DNA from: Actinomycetes bacterium
GTDB taxonomy: Bacteria; Actinomycetota; Acidimicrobiia; Acidimicrobiales; Ilumatobacteraceae
Assembly (NCBI GenBank): GCA_025358125.1
Contig: JANYKS010000007.1
Coordinates: 1 to 64,000, forward strand
Direction: 5' to 3'
Length of the DNA stretch: 64,000 nucleotides
The translations under genes and the position numbers were made by a program. Position 1 is the stretch's first letter. Each line of letters begins with the position of its first letter. Under the pieces are notes generated by a model. It made no database searches and was not told the origin of the DNA. It saw only the letters and a program-made list of their open reading frames with translations. Below are positions 1 to 8,069 of the stretch, one piece after another.

Positions 1-234
1 GCCGGCGACGAAGTCTCCACGGCTGCACAGGAGCGGCCCCGCCGGTCGCTGGAGGGTCGTGATCGCCGACCCGAGGCAGGCCAGGATGAACCCGATGACG
101 ATGGCGATGAACAGCCCAACCCTCCAGCGGAGCTGGCCGAAGGTGCGCACGGCCGGCGGCGAGCCCCCTGGCAGCGAACCCCCAGGAAGCGAGCCAGGGC
201 CCGCCGCCGGTCGAACGACCGCACCATTTCTCAT
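1..234 (-). CDS. Membrane protein of unknown function, N-terminal part only
   Basis: This minus-strand reading frame starts at an ATG at 234 and runs without a stop to the left edge, giving the first 78 residues of a longer protein. It opens with a short Pro/Gly/Ser-rich stretch that includes a PGGSLPGGSPP repeat, followed by one clear hydrophobic segment around residues 42-58 (LFIAIVIGFILACLGSAI). A cysteine-containing segment (LLCSRGD) comes next. The layout suggests a short cytoplasmic tail, one membrane helix and an exported remainder that is cut off. I do not recognise the family. It is divergent from the secreted protein at 458, and about 220 bases lie between them. Confidence 0.55.
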   Translation of the reverse strand, partial: MRNGAVVRPAAGPGSLPGGSLPGGSPPAVRTFGQLRWRVGLFIAIVIGFILACLGSAITTLQRPAGPLLCSRGDFVAG

Positions 235-457
235 CGACAGCGCGACGAGTCGACTTGAGGCGAGGTCAGCGGGTGATGGCGATGACCTGGCCGGAGCCGG
301 ACGGCGTGCATCGATGATTTGGGAGGCACCGACCGTCGACGAACTCTGGCCGAGTCATGGACCCGGACGGTTCGTTCAGACCGTTGTCCTGAGGCGTCTA
401 CAATCGCGATTCGCGAACAAGGCGCACCACAGGTGCACGAACGAAGGGAACGACGAC

Positions 458-1447
458 ATGGCTCAAAGAACCGGTATGTGGCGATCAAGATGGGCAGCAG
501 TGGGGGCTGCGATGGCAGTGGCGGTGGGATTCGGCGGGTTGGTGACGGGCAGCCTCGCGGCTCCCAGCAGCGGGCCCGGTTCGACCGGGTCGTTCAAACC
601 GATCGCACCGGTGCGGATCCTCGATACGCGCCCGGCGCCCGAGAACGTCGGCGGGATCGCTGGGCCAGTCGGTCCGGACGGAACGATCACCCTGAAGATA
701 GCAGGCGTGGCACCCGTCCCGGTGAAGGCGTCAGCGGTCGTCATGAACGTGACCGTCACCGGCACCAGCGCGTCGTCGTTCCTCACCGTGTGGCCGAGTG
801 ACCAGGCCCGCCCGACCGCCTCGAACCTGAACTGGGTCGCGGGCGATGTCGTGCCGAACCTCGTCACGGTGGCGCTGTCCGCCGATGGCAAGGTCAGCTT
901 CTACAACCATGTGGGGACGACACACGTCATCGTTGATGTCGCCGGCTATTACTTGCCGGGCAATGACAAGTTCATTTCGTTGCCGATCACCGGAATGACA
1001 CTCACCAATGCCACATTGACCGAGGCCTTCCCGGGTGGCATCCGCTTCGCCGATGGCATCGCCGGTAGCTACCCCCAGTTGACGACCGGCTTCGTGCTCC
1101 CACCCGACTACACGACGGGCACGCCCGTGACCGTCTCGGTGAGCTGGGTGGTGAACGGCGCATGCGCGATCGCGCTGCAACCGAACAACCTCACCGTGAC
1201 AAGGCCTGGGCTCGCTCAGATCGCTGGCGCTTTCACGAGCGCGGGATGGACCGTTGGCGCCAGCACGTCGACGACCGCGAACGTCGTTGCCGCAACGACA
1301 GGCACCATCGTGTCACCGAACGCGACTATCCCGATGCAACCCGGCGATTCGATCCTGATCGGACTGTTTCGCCGCGGCGACGCCCCGACTGACACCTGCG
1401 CCGGCCTGACCGCCACGATCACCGGCATCAGCGTCTCGTACGACTGA
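458..1447 (+). CDS. Secreted protein with a DTRP-type beta domain
   Basis: This 329-residue exported protein has unknown function. The ATG at 458 is chosen because AAGGGA lies just upstream and a typical signal peptide follows directly: basic MWRSRW, a hydrophobic AAVGAAMAVAVGFGG stretch, then an Ala/Ser cleavage region near residue 35. The mature part begins with the pattern PVRILDTRPAP, followed by VVMNVTVTG, SNLNW and VIVDVAGYY. This beta-rich domain is common in secreted actinobacterial proteins, often attached to other modules. The C-terminal half (about residues 170-329) looks like a second all-beta domain with two cysteines that could pair. A paralogue sits at 2082-3023 on the other strand. 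A strong terminator hairpin follows the stop codon. Confidence 0.8.
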   Translation: MAQRTGMWRSRWAAVGAAMAVAVGFGGLVTGSLAAPSSGPGSTGSFKPIAPVRILDTRPAPENVGGIAGPVGPDGTITLKIAGVAPVPVKASAVVMNVTVTGTSASSFLTVWPSDQARPTASNLNWVAGDVVPNLVTVALSADGKVSFYNHVGTTHVIVDVAGYYLPGNDKFISLPITGMTLTNATLTEAFPGGIRFADGIAGSYPQLTTGFVLPPDYTTGTPVTVSVSWVVNGACAIALQPNNLTVTRPGLAQIAGAFTSAGWTVGASTSTTANVVAATTGTIVSPNATIPMQPGDSILIGLFRRGDAPTDTCAGLTATITGISVSYD

Positions 1448-1471
1448 CCGACGCCGGCCCCCTGGCGGCAC

Positions 1472-1514
1472 TGGCGGATTCCACACGTCCGAGCCGGACG
1501 CGTGGAATCCGCCA
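1472..1514 (+). terminator. Long hairpin terminator after the secreted protein
   Basis: Two 19-base arms (1472-1490 and 1496-1514) pair with a single mismatch around a five-base loop, GAGCC. The sequence TCCTCTTT follows at once. It lies 25 bases after the stop at 1447 and 43 bases before the cupin start, so it probably ends the first transcript. Its near-symmetry may let it act in both directions. Confidence 0.8.
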
Positions 1515-1557
1515 TCCTCTTTGGCGAACTCACCGCCAATCTCTCTAGAGTCGGTGG

Positions 1558-1929
1558 ATGGACAAGGTTTCACCTGCACAAGCCGCCGCCACGCTGGAGG
1601 AGTTCTGGTCGCAACGCACGATCGGTGAGGCGAATGGCAATCTCTTCAAGGTCGCCAAGGGCATCGGCTCGACGAACTGGCACGCTCATGACGACCAAGA
1701 CGAGACGTTCCTCATCCTGCGTGGTCATCTGACCATCCAACTCCGTTCAGGGAACATCGAGCTCGACCAAGGCGATCTGTTCGTGATCCCGCGAGGAGTC
1801 GAGCATTGCCCGAAAGCCGACGACGAGGTCCACTTCATGCTCGTCGGCCCACAGGTCACGTCCAACGCCGCTGGCGGCAAACCCGAGTGGAGCTACTCCG
1901 CTCAGACGCCGGCAGACAACGTCGACTGA
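1558..1929 (+). CDS. Small single-domain cupin protein
   Basis: This 123-residue cytoplasmic protein folds as one cupin barrel. Motif 1 is visible as WHAHDDQDETF with metal ligands His42, His44 and Glu49. Motif 2 is GDLFVIPRGVEHCP with the fourth ligand His83. All four expected ligands are therefore present, which argues for a metal-binding protein. No catalytic partner domain is attached and there is no signal peptide. Cupins of this size act as sugar isomerases, dioxygenases or small-molecule sensors, and nothing here separates these. The gene stands alone between a terminator and a convergent gene. Confidence 0.85.
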   Translation: MDKVSPAQAAATLEEFWSQRTIGEANGNLFKVAKGIGSTNWHAHDDQDETFLILRGHLTIQLRSGNIELDQGDLFVIPRGVEHCPKADDEVHFMLVGPQVTSNAAGGKPEWSYSAQTPADNVD

Positions 1930-2081
1930 CTCGTTGGCCGTCTCGCCGGTTCAGATCCGCGAAACGGTTGCTCGACGACGGCACACATGCCGCGTGGAAT
2001 GAACTCGCGCTGCTGACCCGCGACGCAAGGCGACACCGCACCCACGAACTTCACGTCAGGTTCAACCCGCCGCCCATGATC

Positions 2082-3023
2082 CTACGGAGCGGTGTAGGCC
2101 CACGTGACGATGAGTTCGATCGCCTCCGATGGCGCTGGTGGTGGTGGTACCAGTGCCGACATGACCCAGACCACGCCGAACGACTGATTACCCAGAACGG
2201 CACCGATTCCTTGGAAGGAGCTCACGGTACCCCCCGAAGCAAACGCTGTGTCGATGTAGAGGCACACCTTGCCGGCCGGCGCCGTTGGGGCACCCGCCGT
2301 ACCGGTGCACGAAGCGTCGTTGTCGAACGTGAGAGCGCCACTCTGTTTGAAGTTCACGTTGACATCCGTCAACGCAACCGGAGCCTTCGCCGGGAGGGCG
2401 ACGGTGTAGAAATTCACACCTGGCGGTACGTCCTTGGTGAAGCCAAAGCTACCCGTGACGGTCTGCCCACTCGGGATGGTGTCCCACGCCGAGACACCCC
2501 GCTGGCCGGTCGGCACGAAGTAGCCGGTGATGTCGAGCAGTGCGTTGATGGGACCGGTCTGAATGAAGAGCTTGATGCCTCCCGTGGCCGACAGGCCAAC
2601 GATGCCACTGTTGGCTTTGTTGCCACCGCCAGCGACCGGATTGATCGCGCTCGCGTTGGGCGCCGCAGCGTCCCCAGGGAACAGCTTGATGAAGCCCGAC
2701 ACCGTTGGATCGGGCACCGTCAGGTTGTACGCGATGCCGGTCGCCGTCGACGGAATGGTGCAGCCACCATTCGTTCCCCAAACCTGGCGCGCGAACGTTT
2801 CACCCGTGCCGAGCGCCGTGGTTCGATCGCCCACGTTGTCAGTGGGCGGACGCGTGTCGAACAACCGGCACGGCGTGATCGACACAAACGACGAAGGCGC
2901 TGAATCACCAGCGGCGTGGGCAATCCAACCGATTCCACCACCACCCCCAGCCACCGCCATCGCCGCCCCAATTGCGGCCCAACGCGAACGCGTCAACGAA
3001 GCACCACGGACTTGACCGAACAT
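2082..3023 (-). CDS. Secreted protein, paralogue of the one at 458
   Basis: This 313-residue exported protein has unknown function. The ATG at 3023 is chosen because GAAGGGG precedes it and a signal peptide follows (SRWAAIGAAMAVAGGGGG). It shares with the protein at 458 the SRWAA-GAAMAVA signal region and the domain opening ITPCRLFDTRPP, then the core ending LDITGYFVP. In this copy PCR carries a cysteine where the paralogue has PVR. The C-terminal half differs and holds a likely disulfide pair, one cysteine in DASCTG and one in KVCLYID. The reading frame is open upstream into the decayed PIN-type gene with no stop between them, but the ribosome site and signal peptide support a separate start here. 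Confidence 0.8.
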   Translation of the reverse strand: MFGQVRGASLTRSRWAAIGAAMAVAGGGGGIGWIAHAAGDSAPSSFVSITPCRLFDTRPPTDNVGDRTTALGTGETFARQVWGTNGGCTIPSTATGIAYNLTVPDPTVSGFIKLFPGDAAAPNASAINPVAGGGNKANSGIVGLSATGGIKLFIQTGPINALLDITGYFVPTGQRGVSAWDTIPSGQTVTGSFGFTKDVPPGVNFYTVALPAKAPVALTDVNVNFKQSGALTFDNDASCTGTAGAPTAPAGKVCLYIDTAFASGGTVSSFQGIGAVLGNQSFGVVWVMSALVPPPPAPSEAIELIVTWAYTAP

Positions 3024-3242
3024 GACGACCACCCCTTCGCTCAACAGCCCCCATGACCGCACCGACCACAATAGACCACACCGGCTGGCTACCCCGCCGG
3101 GATGCGGCGCACGCTCACCGAGATCACCGCGGCGAACTCTCGGCGACGAGGCAGGCGAGAGCCATGACCGCTGCAGCCCCTGAGTGGCTTCAGCCGGATT
3201 CCACCTCAATCGGTGCGGGGAGTGTTGATCGGCCGGGCGACT

Positions 3243-3701
3243 GAACGCGCCGTGGCCGACGAAGGCGGCGAGATCGGCTCTGGTGTCGTCGGAGGCGTGG
3301 AGCAGCCAGTCTTCCAAGACGCCGATCAGCCAGGCGAGGTCCGCGACCGTGAACACTGACAGGCCTGAGTGGTTACGAAAGCAGAAGCCGGCGATGCGTG
3401 TCGCACCGAGGTGATCAGCGAAGGCGATCAGCGAGGCGTCGGTTCCGCCGAGGGGCAGGTTCTGGTAGCGGTCGACGAGATCGCGGATGCGTTGCCAGTC
3501 GGCTGTGGAGAGGGGTTCGACGGTCAGAGTGCCGTCGATGATCGCGTCGTAGAACGTTGGTTCGGCGTGTGGGCCGAGTTCTCGTGTCAGCAGGTAGACC
3601 GCTTCGGCAACGACCATCGATCCATCCGGCGGGACGCCCTTCAAGCTCAGTTCGAGCGCGACTGCACGTAGTACCGAACTGTCGATCGGGCCGACGCTCA
3701 T
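3243..3701 (-). pseudogene. Decayed PIN-domain (VapC-like) gene
   Basis: The frame from an ATG at 3701 resembles a PIN-domain toxin nuclease: GPIDSS carries the first acidic residue, VVAEAVYLL the second, and GGTDASLIAFADHLGATRIA the third region. Family members continue with an acidic DRRHF-like motif, but here the text reads GFCFRNHS, so the last catalytic aspartate is gone. The stretch after the first strand is also shorter than usual. Beyond this the frame continues into a helical piece (DLAWLIGVLEDWLLHASD) that looks like part of another gene, and it never stops before the secreted protein at 3023. I infer a deletion-fusion remnant without activity. No VapB-like antitoxin gene was seen beside it. 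Confidence 0.55.
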
Positions 3702-3720
3702 CGTGCCTTGCAACGGCACG
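3702..3720. promoter_or_regulatory. Inverted repeat between the PIN remnant and a lipoprotein gene
   Basis: CGTGCC at 3702-3707 and GGCACG at 3715-3720 form a perfect six-base inverted repeat around TTGCAAC. It sits directly before the PIN remnant's start (3701) and 35 bases before the divergent lipoprotein start (3755). Toxin-antitoxin operators often have this position and size, so it may be a leftover operator. This is inferred from position alone. Confidence 0.35.
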
Positions 3721-3754
3721 GCGTAGCGGTCAATATTCGTTCGTGTCGGGCCGT

Positions 3755-4399
3755 ATGAGCGTTCCAAGTCCGACTCGATTCGTTCTCGGTCTGTTGGTAG
3801 CAACGGTCTCAGTCGGAGCATGCGAACCGAACAGCGAGGGAAGCAGTTTCACCAGCGCGTCCACAACCGCGGTCAACTCATCGGCCCGCGCAACCGCGAC
3901 GCCTGCTCCGCCCTCTACACCGTCTTCCGCACCCATAGAACCCTCTACTTCGTCGTCGGCACCGGAGAACTCCTCCTCCTCGCCCACCCCCGACGACGGC
4001 TGCGACACGGTGCTGCCCTCGACAAGCGTCCCCGGTGAAGGCCACCAGACCGTGATGACCATTGTTCCGGTAACAGGCTCGCTGACCTACTCGGTCGAGG
4101 TGCATCCATCGGAGGCGTGCCCCGGTGCACGAGTCGAGCTGATCGTCCATGCGCACAACAGCGGCGCTCGAGACGAGATGGCAGGCGTCGGGATTCTGAT
4201 CGGCCCAATCCCACACATCGCTCTGGGAGAGGTCGGCCCGTTCGCTGTTCCAGCCGGAGGAGACGGCAACGCCCCGATCACCATCACGGTTCCGATTCTG
4301 CCTCCCGGCCAGTACCCGATTCTTCTCCTCGGCGGGTCATCCGCGAGTGGATCGCTCGCGAGTGGATCGATCACGGTGAAGAACCCCGGCGGCACCTGA
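3755..4399 (+). CDS. Lipoprotein with Ser/Thr/Pro-rich stalk
   Basis: This 214-residue protein is probably anchored on the outer face of the membrane. From the ATG at 3755 it has a basic start, the hydrophobic segment FVLGLLVATVSVG and a lipobox-like VGAC with Cys25 as lipid site. Residues about 30-90 are a low-complexity Ser/Thr/Ala/Pro linker, a likely flexible stalk. The C-terminal part (from about residue 105) is a small beta domain: YSVEVHPSEACPGARVELIVHAHN and a closing PGQYPILLLGG. It resembles immunoglobulin-like or CARDB-type adhesion folds in general pattern only. I do not recognise the family. A frame open further upstream was rejected because the signal peptide fixes the start. 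Confidence 0.7.
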   Translation: MSVPSPTRFVLGLLVATVSVGACEPNSEGSSFTSASTTAVNSSARATATPAPPSTPSSAPIEPSTSSSAPENSSSSPTPDDGCDTVLPSTSVPGEGHQTVMTIVPVTGSLTYSVEVHPSEACPGARVELIVHAHNSGARDEMAGVGILIGPIPHIALGEVGPFAVPAGGDGNAPITITVPILPPGQYPILLLGGSSASGSLASGSITVKNPGGT

Positions 4400-4442
4400 T
4401 CGAACCAACGACGCAGCGGCTTCGATCTGCTGCTGGGCGCTC

Positions 4443-4500
4443 GTTGTTCTGCATCGTCGATCGCGCTTGCGTCGAGGAGCCGGATCAGGGCACTATGCGC
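4443..4500 (+). repeat. Diverged direct repeat, copy 1
   Basis: This segment and the one at 4952-5010 share an ordered series of blocks: GTTGTTCTG, GATCG, CTTGCG, GATCAGGGCA and GGCGC/TGCGC, roughly three bases in four. Copy 1 covers the region immediately before the lipoprotein start at 4503, including the AGGG that may serve as ribosome site. The second copy follows the gene. Confidence 0.6.
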
Positions 4501-4502
4501 TC

Positions 4503-4907
4503 GTGATGCTGGCTGTGCTCGGAGGGGTGACGCTGTCGGTGGCGGCGATGGTTGGGTGCTCCAGCCACGATGTAGCAAGGGTGGCGAGCGCTTGCGATCT
4601 GCTCACGTCGGATGAGGTGGGCGCGGCAGTTGGGGCTGAAGCTCAGCCGGGAGTCCTCACGAACTCAATCGGTGAAACCGATAAGCGGATCTGCGCGTTT
4701 CCCGTCAGCGGCGGCCTGGGGACCGTGCTGGTCTATCTCGGCGAAGGTGCCGCGCCCGCTACATCGGTCCCCGATCGAGCGGTCGAGGCCCGCGGAGACA
4801 CGTTCGTGATTGTGTACTCGCAGAACCTGGGTGAAGGCTTTCCGCCAGCGGCTTCCGACCTGGCTCGTCTTGCGATCCACCGCGCAGCGCGGGGTAGTGC
4901 CTCGTGA
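4503..4907 (+). CDS. Small lipoprotein, DUF3558-like
   Basis: This 134-residue protein is exported and lipid-anchored. The GTG at 4503 (or the adjacent ATG at 4506) is preferred because AGGG lies 12 bases upstream; a TTG at 4467 is less likely. The signal segment VMLAVLGGVTLSVAAMVGC ends in lipobox MVGC. The mature part reads ACDLLTSDEVGAAVGA and later RICAFPV, the pattern of actinobacterial DUF3558-type lipoproteins, whose two cysteines are usually paired. Their role is unknown. The gene is bracketed by two copies of a diverged direct repeat, which suggests a local duplication whose second gene was lost. Confidence 0.6.
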   Translation: MMLAVLGGVTLSVAAMVGCSSHDVARVASACDLLTSDEVGAAVGAEAQPGVLTNSIGETDKRICAFPVSGGLGTVLVYLGEGAAPATSVPDRAVEARGDTFVIVYSQNLGEGFPPAASDLARLAIHRAARGSAS

Positions 4908-4951
4908 GACCGCGGACGCAGAACTGTAGATCCGCGCGTCTCCTGGAGCGC

Positions 4952-5010
4952 GTTGTTCTGGATCATTGATCGCACTTGCGCTGTGAGCGACGATCAGGGC
5001 AATCTGGCGC
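4952..5010 (+). repeat. Diverged direct repeat, copy 2
   Basis: This is the second copy of the segment at 4443-4500. Here it is followed by no recognisable gene: the frame at 4953-5138 encodes 61 residues without family features. The gap 4908-5162 otherwise holds only short hairpins (CGCGGA with TCCGCG around 4914-4940, and the one at 5148-5172). Confidence 0.55.
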
Positions 5011-5147
5011 GCGTGGCCGAGGGCAACCAACTGGAGATCCTTCCGTTCGTCGGACACCATCAACACGGTTACGAGGAGACACCGGTGAGTCGCCGCCGTG
5101 CGCTTCACCGGAGCCACCGCGTCACCCAGACGACCTGAGCAACGGCT

Positions 5148-5172
5148 GCGGACGCGTAGTTCTCAGGTCCGC
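5148..5172 (-). terminator. Weak hairpin at the end of the Crp/Fnr gene
   Basis: GCGGAC (5148-5153) pairs with GTCCGC (5167-5172) around a 13-base loop, overlapping the stop codon of the minus-strand regulator gene. No T-run follows on the minus strand. It may be a weak terminator. Confidence 0.3.
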
Positions 5173-5891
5173 CCCACGGTCGATCGCCCGGCCTGTGCGA
5201 CCAGTGCGGCCGCATCGATCACTTTGATCGAGCGGTATCCAACGTCGATGAACCCACGACGCTGAAGATCGCTGACCACCTTGTTCACCGACGGCCGACG
5301 GGCGCCGAGGAGGGCGGCGACAGTCGCCTGCGAGTATGGAAGTTCGTCATCGACGGCTTCGTCGAGGATGACCCGTGCAACCTGGCGGGCGAGCGGCACT
5401 CCGAGCAGGTCGACCAGGCGCTGCTGGCTCGTTGCGAGTCGACTCGCAACCGCGATCAGCCAGCGGCGGGCGAGTTCGGGATGTTGGCCGAACAGCTTTC
5501 CGAACAGGTCACTGTCGAGCCGATGGCAGATCGAATCCTCGAGTGCTTCGCCCGAGTAGGGCTGCGGCATGCCGAGCAGCATCGAGACATCTCCGTCGAG
5601 ATCTCCTGGGCGAAGGATCGAAAGGATCACACGCTCCGTGCCGGCTCCGGCGAACAGCCCGATGGATCCGGATCGGACGACCCACACCGCGGACGACATT
5701 TGATCCGCGACGAACACCACGTCGCCGCGCGCGAACTTCACTGTCGACAACTCGGCGGCGAGCAACTCCAGATCAGACGGAGAGAGGTGAGGCACTGATC
5801 CACGCCCGACGCACCGTGCAACCCAGGCGGCCTGGCGCATCGAGTCGTCGACCGAGGCGCCAAATCTGAGGCCTTCGAGCCAGCGGCTCAC
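5163..5891 (-). CDS. Crp/Fnr-family transcription regulator
   Basis: This 242-residue cytoplasmic DNA-binding regulator has a cNMP-binding-like beta barrel (about residues 35-145; GDVVFVADQMSSAVWVVRSGSIGLF) and a dimer helix (ELARRWLIAVASRLATSQQRLVDLL). A C-terminal winged helix-turn-helix follows (LPYSQATVAALLGARRPSVNKVVSDLQRRGFID). The phosphate-binding cassette of true cAMP receptors is not recognisable: the region reads GDVSMLLGMPQPYSGEALED with no Arg-Ala pair. No N-terminal iron-sulfur cysteine cluster is present either, so the signal is unknown. The GTG at 5891 has no clear ribosome site and Met18 (5840) is an alternative start. A perfect dyad lies 17 bases upstream, between this gene and the divergent membrane protein, suggesting control of itself and its neighbour. 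Confidence 0.85.
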   Translation of the reverse strand: MSRWLEGLRFGASVDDSMRQAAWVARCVGRGSVPHLSPSDLELLAAELSTVKFARGDVVFVADQMSSAVWVVRSGSIGLFAGAGTERVILSILRPGDLDGDVSMLLGMPQPYSGEALEDSICHRLDSDLFGKLFGQHPELARRWLIAVASRLATSQQRLVDLLGVPLARQVARVILDEAVDDELPYSQATVAALLGARRPSVNKVVSDLQRRGFIDVGYRSIKVIDAAALVAQAGRSTVGRT

Positions 5892-5907
5892 CGTGGTGCA
5901 CCAACTC

Positions 5908-5923
5908 TGTCAGCAACCTGACA
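5908..5923. promoter_or_regulatory. Probable Crp/Fnr-type operator
   Basis: TGTCAG-CAAC-CTGACA is a perfect six-base inverted repeat with a four-base spacer. FNR, DNR and CRP relatives bind inverted half-sites with this spacing. It lies in the 96-base gap between the regulator start (5891) and the membrane protein start (5988), so it can serve both. The link to this regulator is inferred from geometry and position. Confidence 0.6.
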
Positions 5924-5987
5924 CTCATGAACGAGCAGCTCCGCTCGGCGGGTTCCCTGTTGTAACTCGACACAAGGAGACACCAAA

Positions 5988-6485
5988 ATGAACGTACGAA
6001 AGATCATCCAGGGAGCGCTACTCGGAGCGGTGGGCGGCATGGTGATGGCGATGTGGTCCATGATCGCGCTCGCAGCAACCGGCGACGGGTTTTTCGCGCC
6101 AGTCAACTTCATCGCACACTCTGTCTGGCGTGATGCCCCTCTCGACGGCGGATTCAACGGGGCCACCTTCGTCCTGGGAATCGTCATCCACCTGATGGTG
6201 TCGATGATGCTCGGCGTCATGATCGTCGCCGGCACCAGCCGCAGATCGATCTCGACCGGCAGCGCCGTGGCCGTGTCGATCGGCGTGCCGATGGCGGCGT
6301 GGGCCGGCCAACTCGTGGCGTGGAATGCGATCGATCCGGACGCACGGTCACTGTTCACCCCATGGGTGCTGTTCGTCGGACACCTGATGTTCGCCATGGT
6401 CGCTGTTGCGTGGGCGGTGCTCGGTCGCCGGCAGTCGACGACGGTGGCCACCACAGATCACGCCCGCACCCACGCTCACGCCTGA
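5988..6485 (+). CDS. Four-helix membrane protein of unknown function
   Basis: This 165-residue integral membrane protein starts at an ATG preceded by AAGGAGA, a strong ribosome site. Hydrophobic segments lie near residues 8-30, 59-80, 88-108 and 124-146. The tail is His/Thr-rich (TTDHARTHAHA), which could bind metal. Between helices 1 and 2 is a polar loop (FFAPVNFIAHSVWRDAPLDGG). I do not recognise the family. The divergent Crp/Fnr gene and the shared dyad suggest it responds to the same signal. A strong hairpin follows it. Confidence 0.75.
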   Translation: MNVRKIIQGALLGAVGGMVMAMWSMIALAATGDGFFAPVNFIAHSVWRDAPLDGGFNGATFVLGIVIHLMVSMMLGVMIVAGTSRRSISTGSAVAVSIGVPMAAWAGQLVAWNAIDPDARSLFTPWVLFVGHLMFAMVAVAWAVLGRRQSTTVATTDHARTHAHA

Positions 6486-6501
6486 TCCGCAGATTCCCGT
6501 C

Positions 6502-6537
6502 ACGGTGCCCGGGAGCCAACTCGCTCCCGGGCACCGT
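6502..6537 (+). terminator. Strong GC-rich hairpin
   Basis: Fifteen-base arms (6502-6516 and 6523-6537) pair perfectly around a six-base loop. It begins 17 bases after the membrane protein's stop. There is no T-run, so it may work as a Rho-assisted terminator or as protection for the 3' end. Confidence 0.65.
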
Positions 6538-6655
6538 CGCGTTCGGTGGGCGAAACGACTGGAGGCGACTCGTCGCCGGGTCGTGGGCATGGAAGGTTCA
6601 GGCGTTCGAGCGGGTTTACGCGCGCTGAGACTGAACGACGAACGGATCTGACGAG

Positions 6656-7888
6656 ATGACACGAACCCGCCAACAAGTGACCTTCACCGGCAGCCTCGGC
6701 ACCCCGCTCGCCGGCAGGCTCGACCTTCCCGCCGGCCCTCCACACGCCTTTGCACTGTTCGCTCACTGCTTCACATGTTCCAAGGACATCGTCGCAGCCG
6801 GGCGCATCGCGGCCGAACTCAATGGGCACGGCATCGGCGTCCTCCGGTTCGACTTCACCGGCCTCGGTTCGAGCGAAGGCGATTTTACCAACACCGACTT
6901 CTCCTCCAACCTCGACGACCTCAGGCTCGCCGCCGGGTGGCTCCGCGAGCACCACGCCGCGCCACAACTTCTCATCGGCCACAGCCTTGGCGGTGCCGCA
7001 ATGATCGCCGTCGCCGCCGATCTCCCAGAGGTCCGGGCAGTCGCCACGCTCGGCGCGCCCGCCGATGTCGCCCACATCACCCGACTGTTCGGCCCGCAGC
7101 TTCCCGTGATCGAGCAGCAGGGCCGCGCGATGGTTGACATCGCCGGCCGCTGCTTCACGATCCGTCGCGAGATGCTCGACGATCTGTCAGCGCATTCGAT
7201 CGAGGAACGAGCCGGTCAACTCCATGCGGCGCTCCTTGTCGCGCATGCCCCCGCTGACAACATCGTTGGCATCGACAACGCGGCGCGGATCTACGCCGCT
7301 GCGAGGCACCCCAAGAGCTTTCTCGCCCTCGACGGAGCGGACCACCTCCTGACCAGACCAGATGACGCCATCTACGCCGCACGGATGATCGCGTGCTGGT
7401 CGGAGCGATTCCTCATCGATGAGCACCCGGCCGCACCGTCGCCGAGCGCGAGCGCGCCAGTGGTGGTGGCCGAGACCGGACAGGGAACCTTCTTGAACCA
7501 CGTCGTGGTCGGCGATCACCGCTTCCTCGCGGACGAACCGGTCGACGTCGGCGGCTTCGACGCCGGCCCATCGCCGTACGACCTCCTCGGCGCGGCGCTC
7601 GGAGCATGCACGTCGATGACACTCAGGCTCTACGCCGACCGCAAAGGACTTCCGCTCGACCGCGTCACGGTGGAGGTCAGCCACGCCAAGACCCACGCCC
7701 AGGACTGCGACGCCTGCGTAGAAGGAGCTGCTCCGCTCGTCGACCACTTCCAACGCCGCATCGTCGTCGCCGGTGACCTCGACGACGACCAACGCGCCGC
7801 CCTCCTCCGCATCGCGGACAAGTGCCCAGTGCATCGCACCCTCGAAGGAACCACCCACATCTCAACGACCCTCGTGCAGGGGCCCTGA
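6656..7888 (+). CDS. Fused alpha/beta hydrolase and OsmC-family protein
   Basis: This 410-residue cytoplasmic protein has two domains. Residues about 1-255 are an alpha/beta hydrolase: the nucleophile elbow is GHSLGG (Ser near residue 105), an acid lies in APADNIV, and the catalytic histidine is in GADHLL. Residues about 270-410 are an OsmC/Ohr-type domain with its two redox cysteines in GACTSMTLRLYADRKG and DKCPVHRTLEG. OsmC proteins reduce organic peroxides through such a cysteine pair, and the hydrolase may supply or remove an acyl group. The same fusion is known in other bacteria, so the join is not an assembly error. It starts 118 bases after a terminator and is probably its own transcript. 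Confidence 0.9.
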   Translation: MTRTRQQVTFTGSLGTPLAGRLDLPAGPPHAFALFAHCFTCSKDIVAAGRIAAELNGHGIGVLRFDFTGLGSSEGDFTNTDFSSNLDDLRLAAGWLREHHAAPQLLIGHSLGGAAMIAVAADLPEVRAVATLGAPADVAHITRLFGPQLPVIEQQGRAMVDIAGRCFTIRREMLDDLSAHSIEERAGQLHAALLVAHAPADNIVGIDNAARIYAAARHPKSFLALDGADHLLTRPDDAIYAARMIACWSERFLIDEHPAAPSPSASAPVVVAETGQGTFLNHVVVGDHRFLADEPVDVGGFDAGPSPYDLLGAALGACTSMTLRLYADRKGLPLDRVTVEVSHAKTHAQDCDACVEGAAPLVDHFQRRIVVAGDLDDDQRAALLRIADKCPVHRTLEGTTHISTTLVQGP

Positions 7889-8069
7889 AGTACCCGAGCT
7901 GCTGCTGAGACAGCCGGCGCCAGGCGACGATCAGTTGTCGATGATGTCGGCGAGCCCGTCGCCACCCAACGACCCAACAGAGGTCTCGAGCCGGCCGTCG
8001 TCGGTGATGTAGCGGCCACCGAGCAAGCAACGACGTACGGCATGCTCATGGGATTGGTAGGTTTCGGTG

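Noticed and set aside
7889-8069. C-terminal fragment of a minus-strand enzyme
   Set aside because: The short frame ending near 7931 has no recognisable motif and no upstream continuation in coherent codons.
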